From positions 1 through 64,000 of the forward strand of contig JAYRYZ010000028.1 in NCBI GenBank assembly GCA_041916775.1: 64,000 bases of DNA, written 5' to 3'. The translations under genes were made by a program, and so were the position numbers. Source of the stretch: UBA2357 sp041916775. Its GTDB lineage: Bacteria > Pseudomonadota > Gammaproteobacteria > Burkholderiales > Rhodocyclaceae. Below, in pieces: positions 28,204 through 37,099 of the stretch (positions are counted from its first letter, which is position 1; every line of letters begins with the position of its first letter). Below the pieces are notes generated by a model that was not told where the DNA came from, searched no databases, and saw only the letters and a list, made by a program, of their open reading frames with translations.

Positions 28204-31173
28204 ATGACTGACGACACCGCACGGCCCCAGGCTCTGGCGCGGGAACGCGAGGTGGCGCAGGCGGTGAAGGCCCTGCATCAGTTTCCGCTACACATCCACA
28301 TTTCCTCGCTTTTCATCCTGCTGATCGTCGTCGTCGGGAGTCTCATCGGCGCGTTAGGTTACAAGCTCGGCCGCGATGTCCTCGATGAGGCTGCGCGCGA
28401 TGTCACCGCGAGAATCCATCGCGAGACGCTCGCTGAAACCGGCAACCTGCTCGCGCCGCCGCGCGCCGCGCTCAATGCGATCCGGCATGTGGCGATGCCT
28501 CGCATGCGCACGCATGTCGAGCGGATGACGGCGGTGACGATGTTGCGTGACGTGCTGCTCGGATCCGAAGCTCTTTCGTCGGTGTACTACGGCTATGCCG
28601 ATGGTGATTTCTTCTTCCTGCGCCGCCTGCGCGACGCTGCCGAGCGGGAGGCCTTCGGCGCGCCGACGGGTGCTGCCTACCTTGTGCAGAGTATCGACCA
28701 TGCGACGCCCGGCGCAGTAGGGCGCTACGTGCATCTGGATGCGGCGCTCACGGTGTTGCGCGAGGACGCACGACCGGACTATCCAGCCGCCTACGATCCG
28801 CGCCAGCGTGGCTGGTTCCAGGCAGCCAGGGGGGCTGACGGGCTGATCGAGACGGCCCCCTATCTCTTCTACTCGAACCGCAAGGTGGGTCTGACGATCG
28901 CGGCCGCAACCGACGAGGGTGGGGTGGTTGCGGTGGACATCCTGCTCGAGACGCTCGGCGAATCCCTCGCACGTCAACGCGTGACGCCCGGCAGCGAGGT
29001 GGCGCTGGTCGATCGTCGCGGGCAGATCGTCGCCCACGAAGACCTCGCCACGATGCTGCCCCAGGCCGATACCGACGAGGCTCGTTTGCCGCGCCTCGAC
29101 AGCGTCGGTGTACCGATACTTGCCGCAGTGGGCGTACGCCTGACCGGCGCGGGCGAGCATGTCGGCCAGATGCAGATCGAGCAACCCGAGGGGACGTGGC
29201 GCGTGTCGGTGTCCGAGATGGGGCGGGGCGATGCCGACAATGGCCTGCTGCTTGTGACGGCGATCCCCGAGGCCGAACTGCTGGCGGACGCGCTGGCGCT
29301 CATACGTCATGCTGCCTTGCTCATCGTCGCGGTGATCGTGATCGCGATCCCCGCCACCTGGATGCTCGCACGCAACGTGTCCAAGCCCTTGCGCGCGCTT
29401 GCAGCGGAAGCCGAGCGGATTCGCCATTTCGATTTCGACCGACCGATGGCGGCTCGCTCGCTGGTGCGCGAGGTCAGCGAGCTCGCAATCACGCTCGAAA
29501 GCATGAAGCGCACGATCCGGCGCTTTCTCGATGTCAGTCAGGCGGTGGCGGCCGAGCGGGATTTCGATCACCTGATGCAGCGCCTGCTTTCCGAGACGGT
29601 CTCGGCAGCCGATGCAAAGGGTGGAGTGCTGTATCTTGCCGACGAGGAGACGCTCAGTCTCGGCGGGCACTGGTTCCCGGATGGACCTGTGCCTGGCGTG
29701 CTCGCAGCAGAACTGCGATTGTCCGACGGCGGCCCCCTGCTGCAACGCGCGGCAGGGGCGGCGAGCGCCTGCATGGCGGCGCTGGAGGCGGAGGACCTGC
29801 GTGCGACGGGTCTTGCGGAACAGCACGGCACACCCCTTTACGCGGTTGCGGTGCCGTTGCGCAACAGGCAGCGCGAGCTCGTCGGGATCATGCTGATCCT
29901 GCTTGCAGAGAAGTGCGATGCGGCCAGGCTCTCCTTCATCCAGGCCTTGTGCGGTTCCGCTGCCGTTTCTCTCGAGAACAAGGGCTTGCTGCATGCGCAG
30001 AAGGCCTTGTTCGAGGCCTTCATCCAGCTCATCGCCGGCGCGATCGACGCGAAGAGCCCCTATACCGGCGGGCATTGCGCGCGCGTACCGGAGCTCACCA
30101 AGATGCTCGCGCGCGCGGCGTGTGCCGACCAGAGCGGCCGGTTCAAGGATTTCACGCTCAGCGACGACGAGTGGGAGGCGGTGCACATCGCCGCCTGGCT
30201 GCACGACTGCGGCAAGGTCACCACGCCGGAGTACGTCGTGGACAAGGCAACGAAGCTGGAAGTGATCTACGACCGCATCCACGAGATCCGCATGCGCTTC
30301 GAGGTGTGCAAGCGTGATGCCGAGATCGACTGCCTGCGTGCCCAGCTTGCCGGAGCGCCTGCCGATACGGCCAAAGCACGATGCCTCGCTGAGTGGAAGC
30401 AACTCGATGATGATTTCGCCTTCGTCGCCACCTGCAACACCGGTGGCGAGTCGATCGCGGAGGCCGATCTCGAGCGCTTGCGGAGGATCGCACAGAGGAC
30501 ATGGCTGCGCACGCTGGACGACCGGATCGGCATCTCCCAGGAGGAACTGCAACGCAAGGCACGTACGCCCGCGCCGGCACTGCCCGTCGCCGAGCCCGTG
30601 CTCGCAGACCGCCCGGACCACCGCGTCGAGCGTGACGCGCATGAACATGCGGCTGCAACGCGCAGCGTGCCCGGCTTCCGCATGCAGGTTCCGCCGCTGC
30701 TCTACAACCGCGGCGAGCTGTACAGTCTGTCGGTTGCGCGCGGCACGCTCACCGCAGAGGAGCGTTACAAGATCAACGAACACATCGTGCAGACATTGAT
30801 CATGCTCTCCGAGTTGCCCTTCCCCAAACACCTGCGGCAGGTGCCGGAGTTCGCCGGCTGCCACCATGAAAGAATGGATGGTGGCGGCTATCCGCGCGGT
30901 CTGACGCGCGACGAGATGAGCCCGGTCGCGCGCATGATGGCGATCGCCGACATCTTCGAGGCGCTCACCGCGGAGGATCGCCCCTACAAGCGTGGCAAGA
31001 CGCTCTCCGAGGCGATCGCGATCATGGTGCGCATGCGCGACGAGCAACACATCGACCCGGATCTCTTTGAACTGTTTTTGCGCTCCGGGGTGTATCGGGA
31101 TTACGCGGACAAGTTCCTGCGTCCGGAGCAGATCGATCAGGTGGATCTGGCGGCATGCGGGTGCGGCGGGTGA
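28204..31173 (+). CDS. Cache-HAMP-GAF-HD-GYP c-di-GMP phosphodiesterase
   Basis: 989 residues. Transmembrane helix near residues 33-56, a large periplasmic Cache-type sensor to about 360, a second membrane helix near 365-385, HAMP, GAF (about 455-610), and an HD-GYP domain with HD at 667-668 (LHDCGK) and GYP at 895-897 (HHERMDGGGYP). All key residues are present, so hydrolysis of c-di-GMP is expected. The HD and GYP motifs are about 228 residues apart, far more than in a compact HD-GYP domain; the extra stretch is charged, partly helical and contains GGESIAEADLERLRR. ATG 28204 is supported by GGGAG upstream. It lies opposite to the flanking purine genes. Confidence 0.9.
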   Translation: MTDDTARPQALAREREVAQAVKALHQFPLHIHISSLFILLIVVVGSLIGALGYKLGRDVLDEAARDVTARIHRETLAETGNLLAPPRAALNAIRHVAMPRMRTHVERMTAVTMLRDVLLGSEALSSVYYGYADGDFFFLRRLRDAAEREAFGAPTGAAYLVQSIDHATPGAVGRYVHLDAALTVLREDARPDYPAAYDPRQRGWFQAARGADGLIETAPYLFYSNRKVGLTIAAATDEGGVVAVDILLETLGESLARQRVTPGSEVALVDRRGQIVAHEDLATMLPQADTDEARLPRLDSVGVPILAAVGVRLTGAGEHVGQMQIEQPEGTWRVSVSEMGRGDADNGLLLVTAIPEAELLADALALIRHAALLIVAVIVIAIPATWMLARNVSKPLRALAAEAERIRHFDFDRPMAARSLVREVSELAITLESMKRTIRRFLDVSQAVAAERDFDHLMQRLLSETVSAADAKGGVLYLADEETLSLGGHWFPDGPVPGVLAAELRLSDGGPLLQRAAGAASACMAALEAEDLRATGLAEQHGTPLYAVAVPLRNRQRELVGIMLILLAEKCDAARLSFIQALCGSAAVSLENKGLLHAQKALFEAFIQLIAGAIDAKSPYTGGHCARVPELTKMLARAACADQSGRFKDFTLSDDEWEAVHIAAWLHDCGKVTTPEYVVDKATKLEVIYDRIHEIRMRFEVCKRDAEIDCLRAQLAGAPADTAKARCLAEWKQLDDDFAFVATCNTGGESIAEADLERLRRIAQRTWLRTLDDRIGISQEELQRKARTPAPALPVAEPVLADRPDHRVERDAHEHAAATRSVPGFRMQVPPLLYNRGELYSLSVARGTLTAEERYKINEHIVQTLIMLSELPFPKHLRQVPEFAGCHHERMDGGGYPRGLTRDEMSPVARMMAIADIFEALTAEDRPYKRGKTLSEAIAIMVRMRDEQHIDPDLFELFLRSGVYRDYADKFLRPEQIDQVDLAACGCGG

Positions 31174-31178
31174 ATCCG

Positions 31179-31211
31179 CCGCCCGCCATCCTCAGGCGGG
31201 ATGGCGGGCGG
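31179..31211. terminator. Strong hairpin between convergent HD-GYP and BMP genes
   Basis: A perfect 13-bp stem, CCGCCCGCCATCC (31179-31191) with GGATGGCGGGCGG (31199-31211), and a 7-base loop. There is no T tract, so it may work as a bidirectional transcription block or mRNA 3'-end stabiliser. Confidence 0.55.
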
Positions 31212-31240
31212 GGTGCTGGTGGCGGACCGTCCTGTCGTGC

Positions 31241-32326
31241 TTACTTGCCCGGCAGCTTCGACGCCACGCCCTCGACGAAGTAGTCCATCTTGCCCAGCGT
31301 GGCATCGTCGATGACCACGCCGGCGGCGATGCGCTCGGTGCCGGCCTGGTCCTTCACCGGGCCGGTGAAGGGGTGGAAGGTGCCGGCAGTGAGGCGGGTC
31401 TCGAGGTCGGTGACCATGGCCTTGACGTCGTCCGGGATCGCCGGGTTGAGCGGCGCGAGCTTGATCATGCCGTCCTTGAACCCGCCCCACACCGGTTCGG
31501 GTTTCCAGGTACCGGCGAGGACCGCGTTCACCGTCTTGATGTAGTACTGGTCCCAGAGGTGGGTGGTGGCGGTGAGATGTGCCTTGGGCCCGTACTTGGA
31601 CATGTCCGAGTGGTAGCCGAAGGCCGACACGCCGCGCTCCTCGGCGGCCTGCACGACGGCGGTGGAGTCGGTGTGCTGGGTGAGCATGTCGGCGCCCTGG
31701 CTCACCAGCGTCATCGCTGCCTCGCGCTCCTTGCCCGGGTCGTACCAGGAGCTTGTCCAGATCACGCGCACCTCGACGTCCGGGTTCACGCTCTTCGCAC
31801 CCAGCGTGAACGCGTTGATGCCCTGCAGCACCTCGGGGATGGGGAAGGCGGCGACGTAGCCGAGAATCTTCGACTTCGTCATCTTGCCCGCGATCACGCC
31901 ATTGATGTAGCGGCCCTCGTAGAAGCGGGCGTTGTAGTTACCGAAGTTCTTGCCCGACTTGTAGCCGGTGGCATGCAGGAAGGTGACATTGGGGAACTGC
32001 TTCGCGACCCGCTCCACATAGTTCATGTAGCCGAAGCTGGTGGCGATCACGATCTTCGAGCCGCTCGCCGCGAACTCGCGGATCACGCGCTCGGCGTCGG
32101 CACCTTCCGCGACGTTTTCGACGTAGCGGGTCTGGATCTTCGCGCCCAGGCTGGCTTCCAGCGCCTTGCGCGCCTCGTCGTGCTGGAAGGTCCAGCCGGC
32201 GTCGCCGATCGGGCTCACGTAGACGAAGCCGATCTTGGCCGGATCCTCGGCCAGCGCCGACAGCGGCAGGCCGGACGCGACTGCGAGCGCGCCGGCAGAC
32301 AGGATGAAATTGCGACGATCGATCAT
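31241..32326 (-). CDS. BMP-family purine/nucleoside ABC transporter substrate-binding protein
   Basis: 361 residues. The N terminus DRRNFILSAGALAVASG followed by LSALA is a signal peptide with a twin-arginine-like start and cleavage near residue 26, giving a periplasmic protein. The body matches the BMP (basic membrane protein)/PnrA family, which binds purine nucleosides or related ligands: GFVYVSPIGDAGWTFQHD, ATSFGYMNYV, YNARFYEGRYINGVIAGKM. It is the last gene of the run xdhABC-ATPase-permease-permease-BMP. Linkage to xanthine dehydrogenase makes purines or nucleosides the most likely ligands, but the exact ligand is unknown. Confidence 0.9.
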   Translation of the reverse strand: MIDRRNFILSAGALAVASGLPLSALAEDPAKIGFVYVSPIGDAGWTFQHDEARKALEASLGAKIQTRYVENVAEGADAERVIREFAASGSKIVIATSFGYMNYVERVAKQFPNVTFLHATGYKSGKNFGNYNARFYEGRYINGVIAGKMTKSKILGYVAAFPIPEVLQGINAFTLGAKSVNPDVEVRVIWTSSWYDPGKEREAAMTLVSQGADMLTQHTDSTAVVQAAEERGVSAFGYHSDMSKYGPKAHLTATTHLWDQYYIKTVNAVLAGTWKPEPVWGGFKDGMIKLAPLNPAIPDDVKAMVTDLETRLTAGTFHPFTGPVKDQAGTERIAAGVVIDDATLGKMDYFVEGVASKLPGK

Positions 32327-32395
32327 CTGGTGTTCTCCTCTGGTTTGTTCGTGATGTTCAGGGGCGCCGTCTGACGGCAGTTTCCGGGTGATGCA

Positions 32396-33328
32396 TCAAG
32401 CGTCGGGCCGGTAGGGTTTGCCGAGCGACGCGGGTGAATTCAGGCGGATCGAGTTGACGTTGCGCGAAATGATCACCAGCACGATGATCGTGGCCCAATA
32501 GGGCAGCGACGACAGGAACTGGGCGGGGAAGTCGATCTGCAGGCCGGAACCCTGGGCGAAAAGCTGCAGGATCATCACCCCACCGAAGAGATACGCGCCC
32601 ACCATCACCCGCAGCGGCCGCCAGGTGGCGAACACCACCAGCGCGAGCGCAATCCAGCCGCGGCCGGCCACCAGCCCCTCGACCCACATCGGGGTGTAGA
32701 ACACCGAGACGAAGGCGCCGCCCAGCCCCGCCATCGCGCCACCGAAGAGCACCGCGAGGTAACGGATCAGCACCACCGGATAGCCCACCGCGTGCGCCGA
32801 AGATGGCGACTCGCCCACCGCCCGCAACACCAGCCCGGCCCGGCTGCGATACAGGAACCACACCACCAGCCAGAACAGCGCCCAGGAGAGGTACACCATC
32901 GCCTGCTGGTTGTAGAGCGCCTCGCCGATGATGGGGATGTCGGCGATGAAGGGAATGCGCACCGGCGGGATCGCCGCCAGTGCGATCGATTCGAAGGGCT
33001 TGCCGATGAAGGCCGACAGCCCCACGCCGAAAATCGCCAGCGCAAGCCCGGAGGCCACCTGGTTGGCCTGCAGCGTCAGCGCGAGGAAGCCGAAGAGCAG
33101 CGACATCGCCATGCCCGCGCCCATGCCGGCGGCCATGCCGAGCCAGGCGCTGCCGCTCTGGTGGGTGACCGCAAAGGCCACCACCGCGCCCATCGCCATC
33201 ATGCCCTCGGCGCCGAGGTTGAGCACGCCGGCGCGTTCATTCACCAGCAGCCCCAGCGCGGTGATGATGAGCGGCGTGCCCGCCACCACGGTGGCGAACA
33301 GCATTGCGGTGATCAGGTTGGCATCCAT
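32396..33328 (-). CDS. ABC transporter permease (BMP/nucleoside type), second
   Basis: 310 residues with about nine membrane helices, belonging to the branched-chain-amino-acid/nucleoside permease superfamily. Characteristic segments: LVNERAGVLNLGAEGMMAMGAVVAF near the N terminus and RAVGESPSSAHAVGYPV in the middle, where the EAA-like loop contacts the ATPase. It pairs with the upstream permease to form the importer channel. It lies 15 bp after that permease gene and 69 bp before the binding-protein gene. Confidence 0.92.
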   Translation of the reverse strand: MDANLITAMLFATVVAGTPLIITALGLLVNERAGVLNLGAEGMMAMGAVVAFAVTHQSGSAWLGMAAGMGAGMAMSLLFGFLALTLQANQVASGLALAIFGVGLSAFIGKPFESIALAAIPPVRIPFIADIPIIGEALYNQQAMVYLSWALFWLVVWFLYRSRAGLVLRAVGESPSSAHAVGYPVVLIRYLAVLFGGAMAGLGGAFVSVFYTPMWVEGLVAGRGWIALALVVFATWRPLRVMVGAYLFGGVMILQLFAQGSGLQIDFPAQFLSSLPYWATIIVLVIISRNVNSIRLNSPASLGKPYRPDA

Positions 33329-33343
33329 TGCTGTGTCGCTCTC

Positions 33344-34417
33344 TCAGCCCCTGCGTCCGAAGACCAGACGGTAGTTGATGAACACGTCCGACCCCAGGAG
33401 GAAGAACAGCAGCATGCCCTGGAACACCATCGAGATCGACGAGGGCAGGTTCATGTACTGCTGCACCTGCTCGCCGCCCAGGTAGAGCAGCGCCATCAGC
33501 AGGCTGGCGAGCAGAATGCCCAGCGGGTTGAGGCGGCCCACGAAGGCGACGATGATCGCTGCGAAGCCGTAACCCAGGCTGACCTTGTCGGTGAGCTGTC
33601 CCATCGGGCCGGCGACCTCGGCCATGCCCGCGATACCGGCAGCGCCACCGCCGCACAGGAGTCCGATCCAGATCATGCGCCGCGCCGAGTAGCCCGCATA
33701 GCGGGCGGCGTCGGCAGCCTCGCCGGCAACGCGCATCCTGAAACCGGTGTGGCTGCGCTGCATGAACACCCAACCCGCGACCAGCACGCCGAGCGCGATG
33801 AGGAAGGCGACGTTCAGGCGCGTACCGTCGATCAGTGTCGGCAGGATCGCGGCGTCCTCGAACATGCGTGTCTGCGGGAAGTTGAAGCCGTCCGGATCCT
33901 TCCACGGGCCGAACACCAGCCACGACACGAAGAGCTGCGCGACATACACCAGCATCAGCGACACGAGGATCTCGTTGGCGTTGAACTGCGTCTTCAGCAG
34001 TGCCGGCAGCGCCGCCCAGGCAGCGCCGGCGAGTGCGCCACCGATCACCATCGCCGGCAGCACCAGCGCGCGTTCCTGGCTGTCGAGCACGAGCGCGACG
34101 CCGGTGGCGCCGATCGCGCCGAGGATGAACTGGCCCTCTGCCCCGATGTTCCAGATGTTGGCGCGAAACCCCACCGCGAGGCCGGTGGCGCACAGCATCA
34201 GCGGCGTGGCCTTGAGCAGCAGCTCCGAGAGCCCATAGGCATCCTTCAGCGGGTTCAGGAAGAAGTAGCGGAAACCCTCCAGCGGGTCCTTGCCGAGCGC
34301 CGAGAACACGACCAGCCCGGCCAGCAGCATCAATACCACTGCGAGCAGCGGCGACAGCAGGCTCATGCCCCGCGAGGGTTCGGCGCGCGCTTCGAGGCGG
34401 ATCGGCCAGTCAGCCAT
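33344..34417 (-). CDS. ABC transporter permease (BMP/nucleoside type), first
   Basis: 357 residues with about nine to ten membrane helices. Family segments include LCATGLAVGFRANIWNIGAEGQFILGAIGATG and RVAGEAADAARYAGYSARRMIWIGLLCGG, the latter being the ATPase-contact loop. It is the partner of the downstream permease. Its start overlaps the end of the ATPase gene by 8 bases, which implies translational coupling within the importer operon. Confidence 0.92.
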   Translation of the reverse strand: MADWPIRLEARAEPSRGMSLLSPLLAVVLMLLAGLVVFSALGKDPLEGFRYFFLNPLKDAYGLSELLLKATPLMLCATGLAVGFRANIWNIGAEGQFILGAIGATGVALVLDSQERALVLPAMVIGGALAGAAWAALPALLKTQFNANEILVSLMLVYVAQLFVSWLVFGPWKDPDGFNFPQTRMFEDAAILPTLIDGTRLNVAFLIALGVLVAGWVFMQRSHTGFRMRVAGEAADAARYAGYSARRMIWIGLLCGGGAAGIAGMAEVAGPMGQLTDKVSLGYGFAAIIVAFVGRLNPLGILLASLLMALLYLGGEQVQQYMNLPSSISMVFQGMLLFFLLGSDVFINYRLVFGRRG

Positions 34418-35984
34418 GCAGGGCGCCCTCGGTGACGGGTTCGGCCTCGGCGCCGGGCCACATGCCGCTCATCCACACACCGATCTCCTCGACGTTGGCC
34501 TCCGCGATAGGCCGCAGCGGTGACAGCCGGCCCTTGGCGATGACGGCGATGCGGTCGCTGATCTCGAACAGCTCGTCGAGCTCCTCGGAAATCACCAGCA
34601 CCGCGCAGCCCTGGTTGCGCAGGTCGATGAGGCGCTGGCGGATGAAGGCTGCCGCACCCACATCCACACCCCAGGTGGGTTGGGCGCAGACGAGCAGCAG
34701 CGGCTGCTGGAGGATCTCGCGGCCCATGATGAACTTCTGCAGGTTGCCGCCGGAGAGCGACTTGGCGGCCGCACCCGGGCCGCCGCACTTGACGTTGAAG
34801 GCTTCGATGCAGGCTGCGGCGAAGGCCTGTGCGCGCTTGAAGTCGATCAGCCCGTGACGCACCAGCCCCTGCGTGCGCGCGGCGGTCAGGATGGCATTGT
34901 CGGCGAGCGAGAGGCTGGGCACCGCGCCGCGGCCGAGCCGCTCCTCGGGCACGAAGGTCATCCCGAGACGGCGCCGCCGGGCGGGCGAGAGCCGGCCCGC
35001 CTCGACACCACAGATCTGCACCGGATGCCGCTCGGCGAGCGGCTCTTCGCCGGAGAGCGCGCGCAGCAGCTCCTGCTGGCCGTTGCCGGAGACGCCGGCG
35101 ATACCGACGATCTCGCCCGCATGCACATCCAGATGCAGGTCCTTGAGATCCACCCCGAAGGGGTCGGGCGAGGCGTGCGACAGCCCTGCGATGCGCAGGC
35201 GCAGCTCGCCGCCACGCGCAGCCTGGCCGTGTTCGCACACCGGCAGGGCCTTGCCGATCATGAGGCTCGCCATCGATTCGGGGGTTTCCTCGGCGGGCGT
35301 GCAGTGTCCGGTGACGCGACCGGCGCGCAGCACCGTCGCGGAGTGGCACAGTTCGCGGATCTCGTCGAGCTTGTGGCTGATGTAGAGGATGGAGCAGCCT
35401 TCGTCGGAAAGTTTGCGCAGGGTCTTGAAGAGCGTGCGCACCGCCTGCGGGGTGAGCACCGAGGGGGGTTCGTCCATGATCAGCAGGCGCGGATCCTGCA
35501 ACAGGCAGCGGATGATCTCCACCCGCTGGCGCTCGCCCACCGAGAGCGCGTGCACATGCCGGCGCGGATCCACCGGCAGGCCGTAGCGGTCCGACACTTC
35601 GCGGATGCGGTCGGCGAGCGGGGCGAGCGGCGGCTTGCCCGGCATCGCCAGCGCCACGTTCTCGACCACGGTGAGCGTCTCGAACAGCATGAAGTGCTGG
35701 AACACCATGCCGATGCCGAGCGCACGCGCCTCCGCCGGGTTGTGCACCACCACCTCGCGACCTTCCCAGGCCATGGTGCCCGAGCTGGGTCTGGTCACGC
35801 CGTAGATGATCTTCATCAGCGTCGACTTGCCCGCGCCGTTCTCGCCCAGCACCGCGTGGATCTCGCCCGGCGCCACGGTGAGGTCGATGTCGGCGTTCGC
35901 CACCACCCCGGGGTAGACCTTGCCGATACCGCGCAGGGCGAGCCGCGGCGGCGTGGTCGGGGTCGGGTTTCTGGTGGATGACAT
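34410..35984 (-). CDS. ABC transporter ATP-binding protein, two NBDs (BMP/nucleoside type)
   Basis: 524 residues with two nucleotide-binding domains. NBD1: Walker A GENGAGKST, signature LSVGERQRVEI, Walker B LLIMDEPPSVLTP. NBD2: degenerate Walker A GVSGNGQQE and signature LSGGNLQKFIMGRE. This layout (like YufO, RbsA, MglA) is standard for the family, in which the second site is weakened. It energises the BMP importer. It follows xdhC by 25 bp on the same strand, giving one long probable operon from xdhA at 40956 to the BMP gene ending at 31241. Confidence 0.92.
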   Translation of the reverse strand: MSSTRNPTPTTPPRLALRGIGKVYPGVVANADIDLTVAPGEIHAVLGENGAGKSTLMKIIYGVTRPSSGTMAWEGREVVVHNPAEARALGIGMVFQHFMLFETLTVVENVALAMPGKPPLAPLADRIREVSDRYGLPVDPRRHVHALSVGERQRVEIIRCLLQDPRLLIMDEPPSVLTPQAVRTLFKTLRKLSDEGCSILYISHKLDEIRELCHSATVLRAGRVTGHCTPAEETPESMASLMIGKALPVCEHGQAARGGELRLRIAGLSHASPDPFGVDLKDLHLDVHAGEIVGIAGVSGNGQQELLRALSGEEPLAERHPVQICGVEAGRLSPARRRRLGMTFVPEERLGRGAVPSLSLADNAILTAARTQGLVRHGLIDFKRAQAFAAACIEAFNVKCGGPGAAAKSLSGGNLQKFIMGREILQQPLLLVCAQPTWGVDVGAAAFIRQRLIDLRNQGCAVLVISEELDELFEISDRIAVIAKGRLSPLRPIAEANVEEIGVWMSGMWPGAEAEPVTEGALHG

Positions 35985-36009
35985 GCGAGGGGTCCTCGTC
36001 GGGCCGCGA

Positions 36010-37089
36010 TCAGGCAGGGATACCCGCCTCTGTGCATGGTACAGGGCTTTGCGTCGGGGTTCGCGGCAGCTGCAGGAGCTGCGCCGCGACCGCGACCGCG
36101 ATCACCTGTGGCGATTTGCCGCTGATCCCGGGCTGCCCGATCGGGCAGCTGAGGCGCGCGATCCGCTCGGCGGGCAGGCCGCGCGCGGCGAGGCGCTGCA
36201 CGAACGCGGCGCGTTTGCTGCGCGAGCCGATCAGGCCCAGGAAGCGGAAGCGGCCGCGCGCGAGGATCGCGTGCACCAGCGTGAAGTCGAGCGCGTGGCT
36301 GTGCGTCAGCACCAGAAACACGCCATCGTCGGGCGCGCCTGCGAGCGCCTGTGCCGGCGCATCCGTAAGGTGAACCTCGACATTCTCGGGAACATGCTGC
36401 GGAAACTCCTCTTCACGTTCATCCATCCATCTGATGTGCATCGGCAGTCGCGCCAGCACCTCCACCAGCGCGCGCCCCACATGACCTGCGCCGAAAATGT
36501 ACACCGGCAGCGGGGCTTCGGGCGAGACCTGAAGCAGGCCGGTGCCTGCTGGCTGAAGCCGTTCATCCCGAGTCGGGTCGGCGTGCGTCCGGCATGCACC
36601 GCCTTCCGCTCTGGAAAGCAAGTCACGTGCCGTTGCGGTGTCGATCGCGGCGCCCCCCTCGTTCCGCAGCGCATCGGCCGTGAATATCCGCACCGCGCCC
36701 GGCGCACGCGGATGCAGCCATGCGCGCAGCCAGCGCCCGCCGCGGCGTGTGATCTGCCGTGCCTCTTCCAGCCAGTTTCGATCCGCGCTGCCGATGCGCT
36801 CGTAGCTCAGCCATACCACACCGCCGCAGCACTGTCCGGCGCTCGCCGCCAGCGGGTAGCGCACCAGACGGGTGCATGCCGTGTCGTCCATGAGCAGGGC
36901 GCGTGCCTCGGCGAGCGCGAGCCATTCCAGCCGTCCGCCGCCGATCGAACCCAGTTGCAGGTCGGTACCGACGATCATGGTTGCGCCGGATTCGCGCGGT
37001 GCCGAGCCGTGCCGGTCGGCAAGCATGACCAGTACGACCGCGGTTTCGGCGGCCATGCAGGCGAGCAACCGATCGGGCCAGTCGGTCAT
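36010..37089 (-). CDS. xdhC: Xanthine dehydrogenase accessory protein XdhC
   Basis: 359 residues. XdhC binds the molybdenum cofactor, promotes its sulfuration and inserts it into XdhB. Motifs seen: the N-terminal DRHGSAPRESGATMIVG, the cysteine pair in AGQCCGGVVWLSYE, and a C-terminal Rossmann-like domain with IFGAGHVGRALVEVL and GLIGSRSKRAAF. ATG 37089 lies 10 bases after the xdhB stop. An ATG-less extension to 37116 would overlap xdhB. No molybdenum cofactor synthesis genes are in the window. Confidence 0.92.
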   Translation of the reverse strand: MTDWPDRLLACMAAETAVVLVMLADRHGSAPRESGATMIVGTDLQLGSIGGGRLEWLALAEARALLMDDTACTRLVRYPLAASAGQCCGGVVWLSYERIGSADRNWLEEARQITRRGGRWLRAWLHPRAPGAVRIFTADALRNEGGAAIDTATARDLLSRAEGGACRTHADPTRDERLQPAGTGLLQVSPEAPLPVYIFGAGHVGRALVEVLARLPMHIRWMDEREEEFPQHVPENVEVHLTDAPAQALAGAPDDGVFLVLTHSHALDFTLVHAILARGRFRFLGLIGSRSKRAAFVQRLAARGLPAERIARLSCPIGQPGISGKSPQVIAVAVAAQLLQLPRTPTQSPVPCTEAGIPA

Positions 37090-37099
37090 GTCCGCTGGT

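Noticed and set aside
28354..31050. Very long open frame (about 900 codons) antisense to the HD-GYP gene
   Set aside because: It mirrors the codon positions of the sense gene in GC-rich DNA, its translation has no domain features, and the sense protein has intact catalytic motifs.
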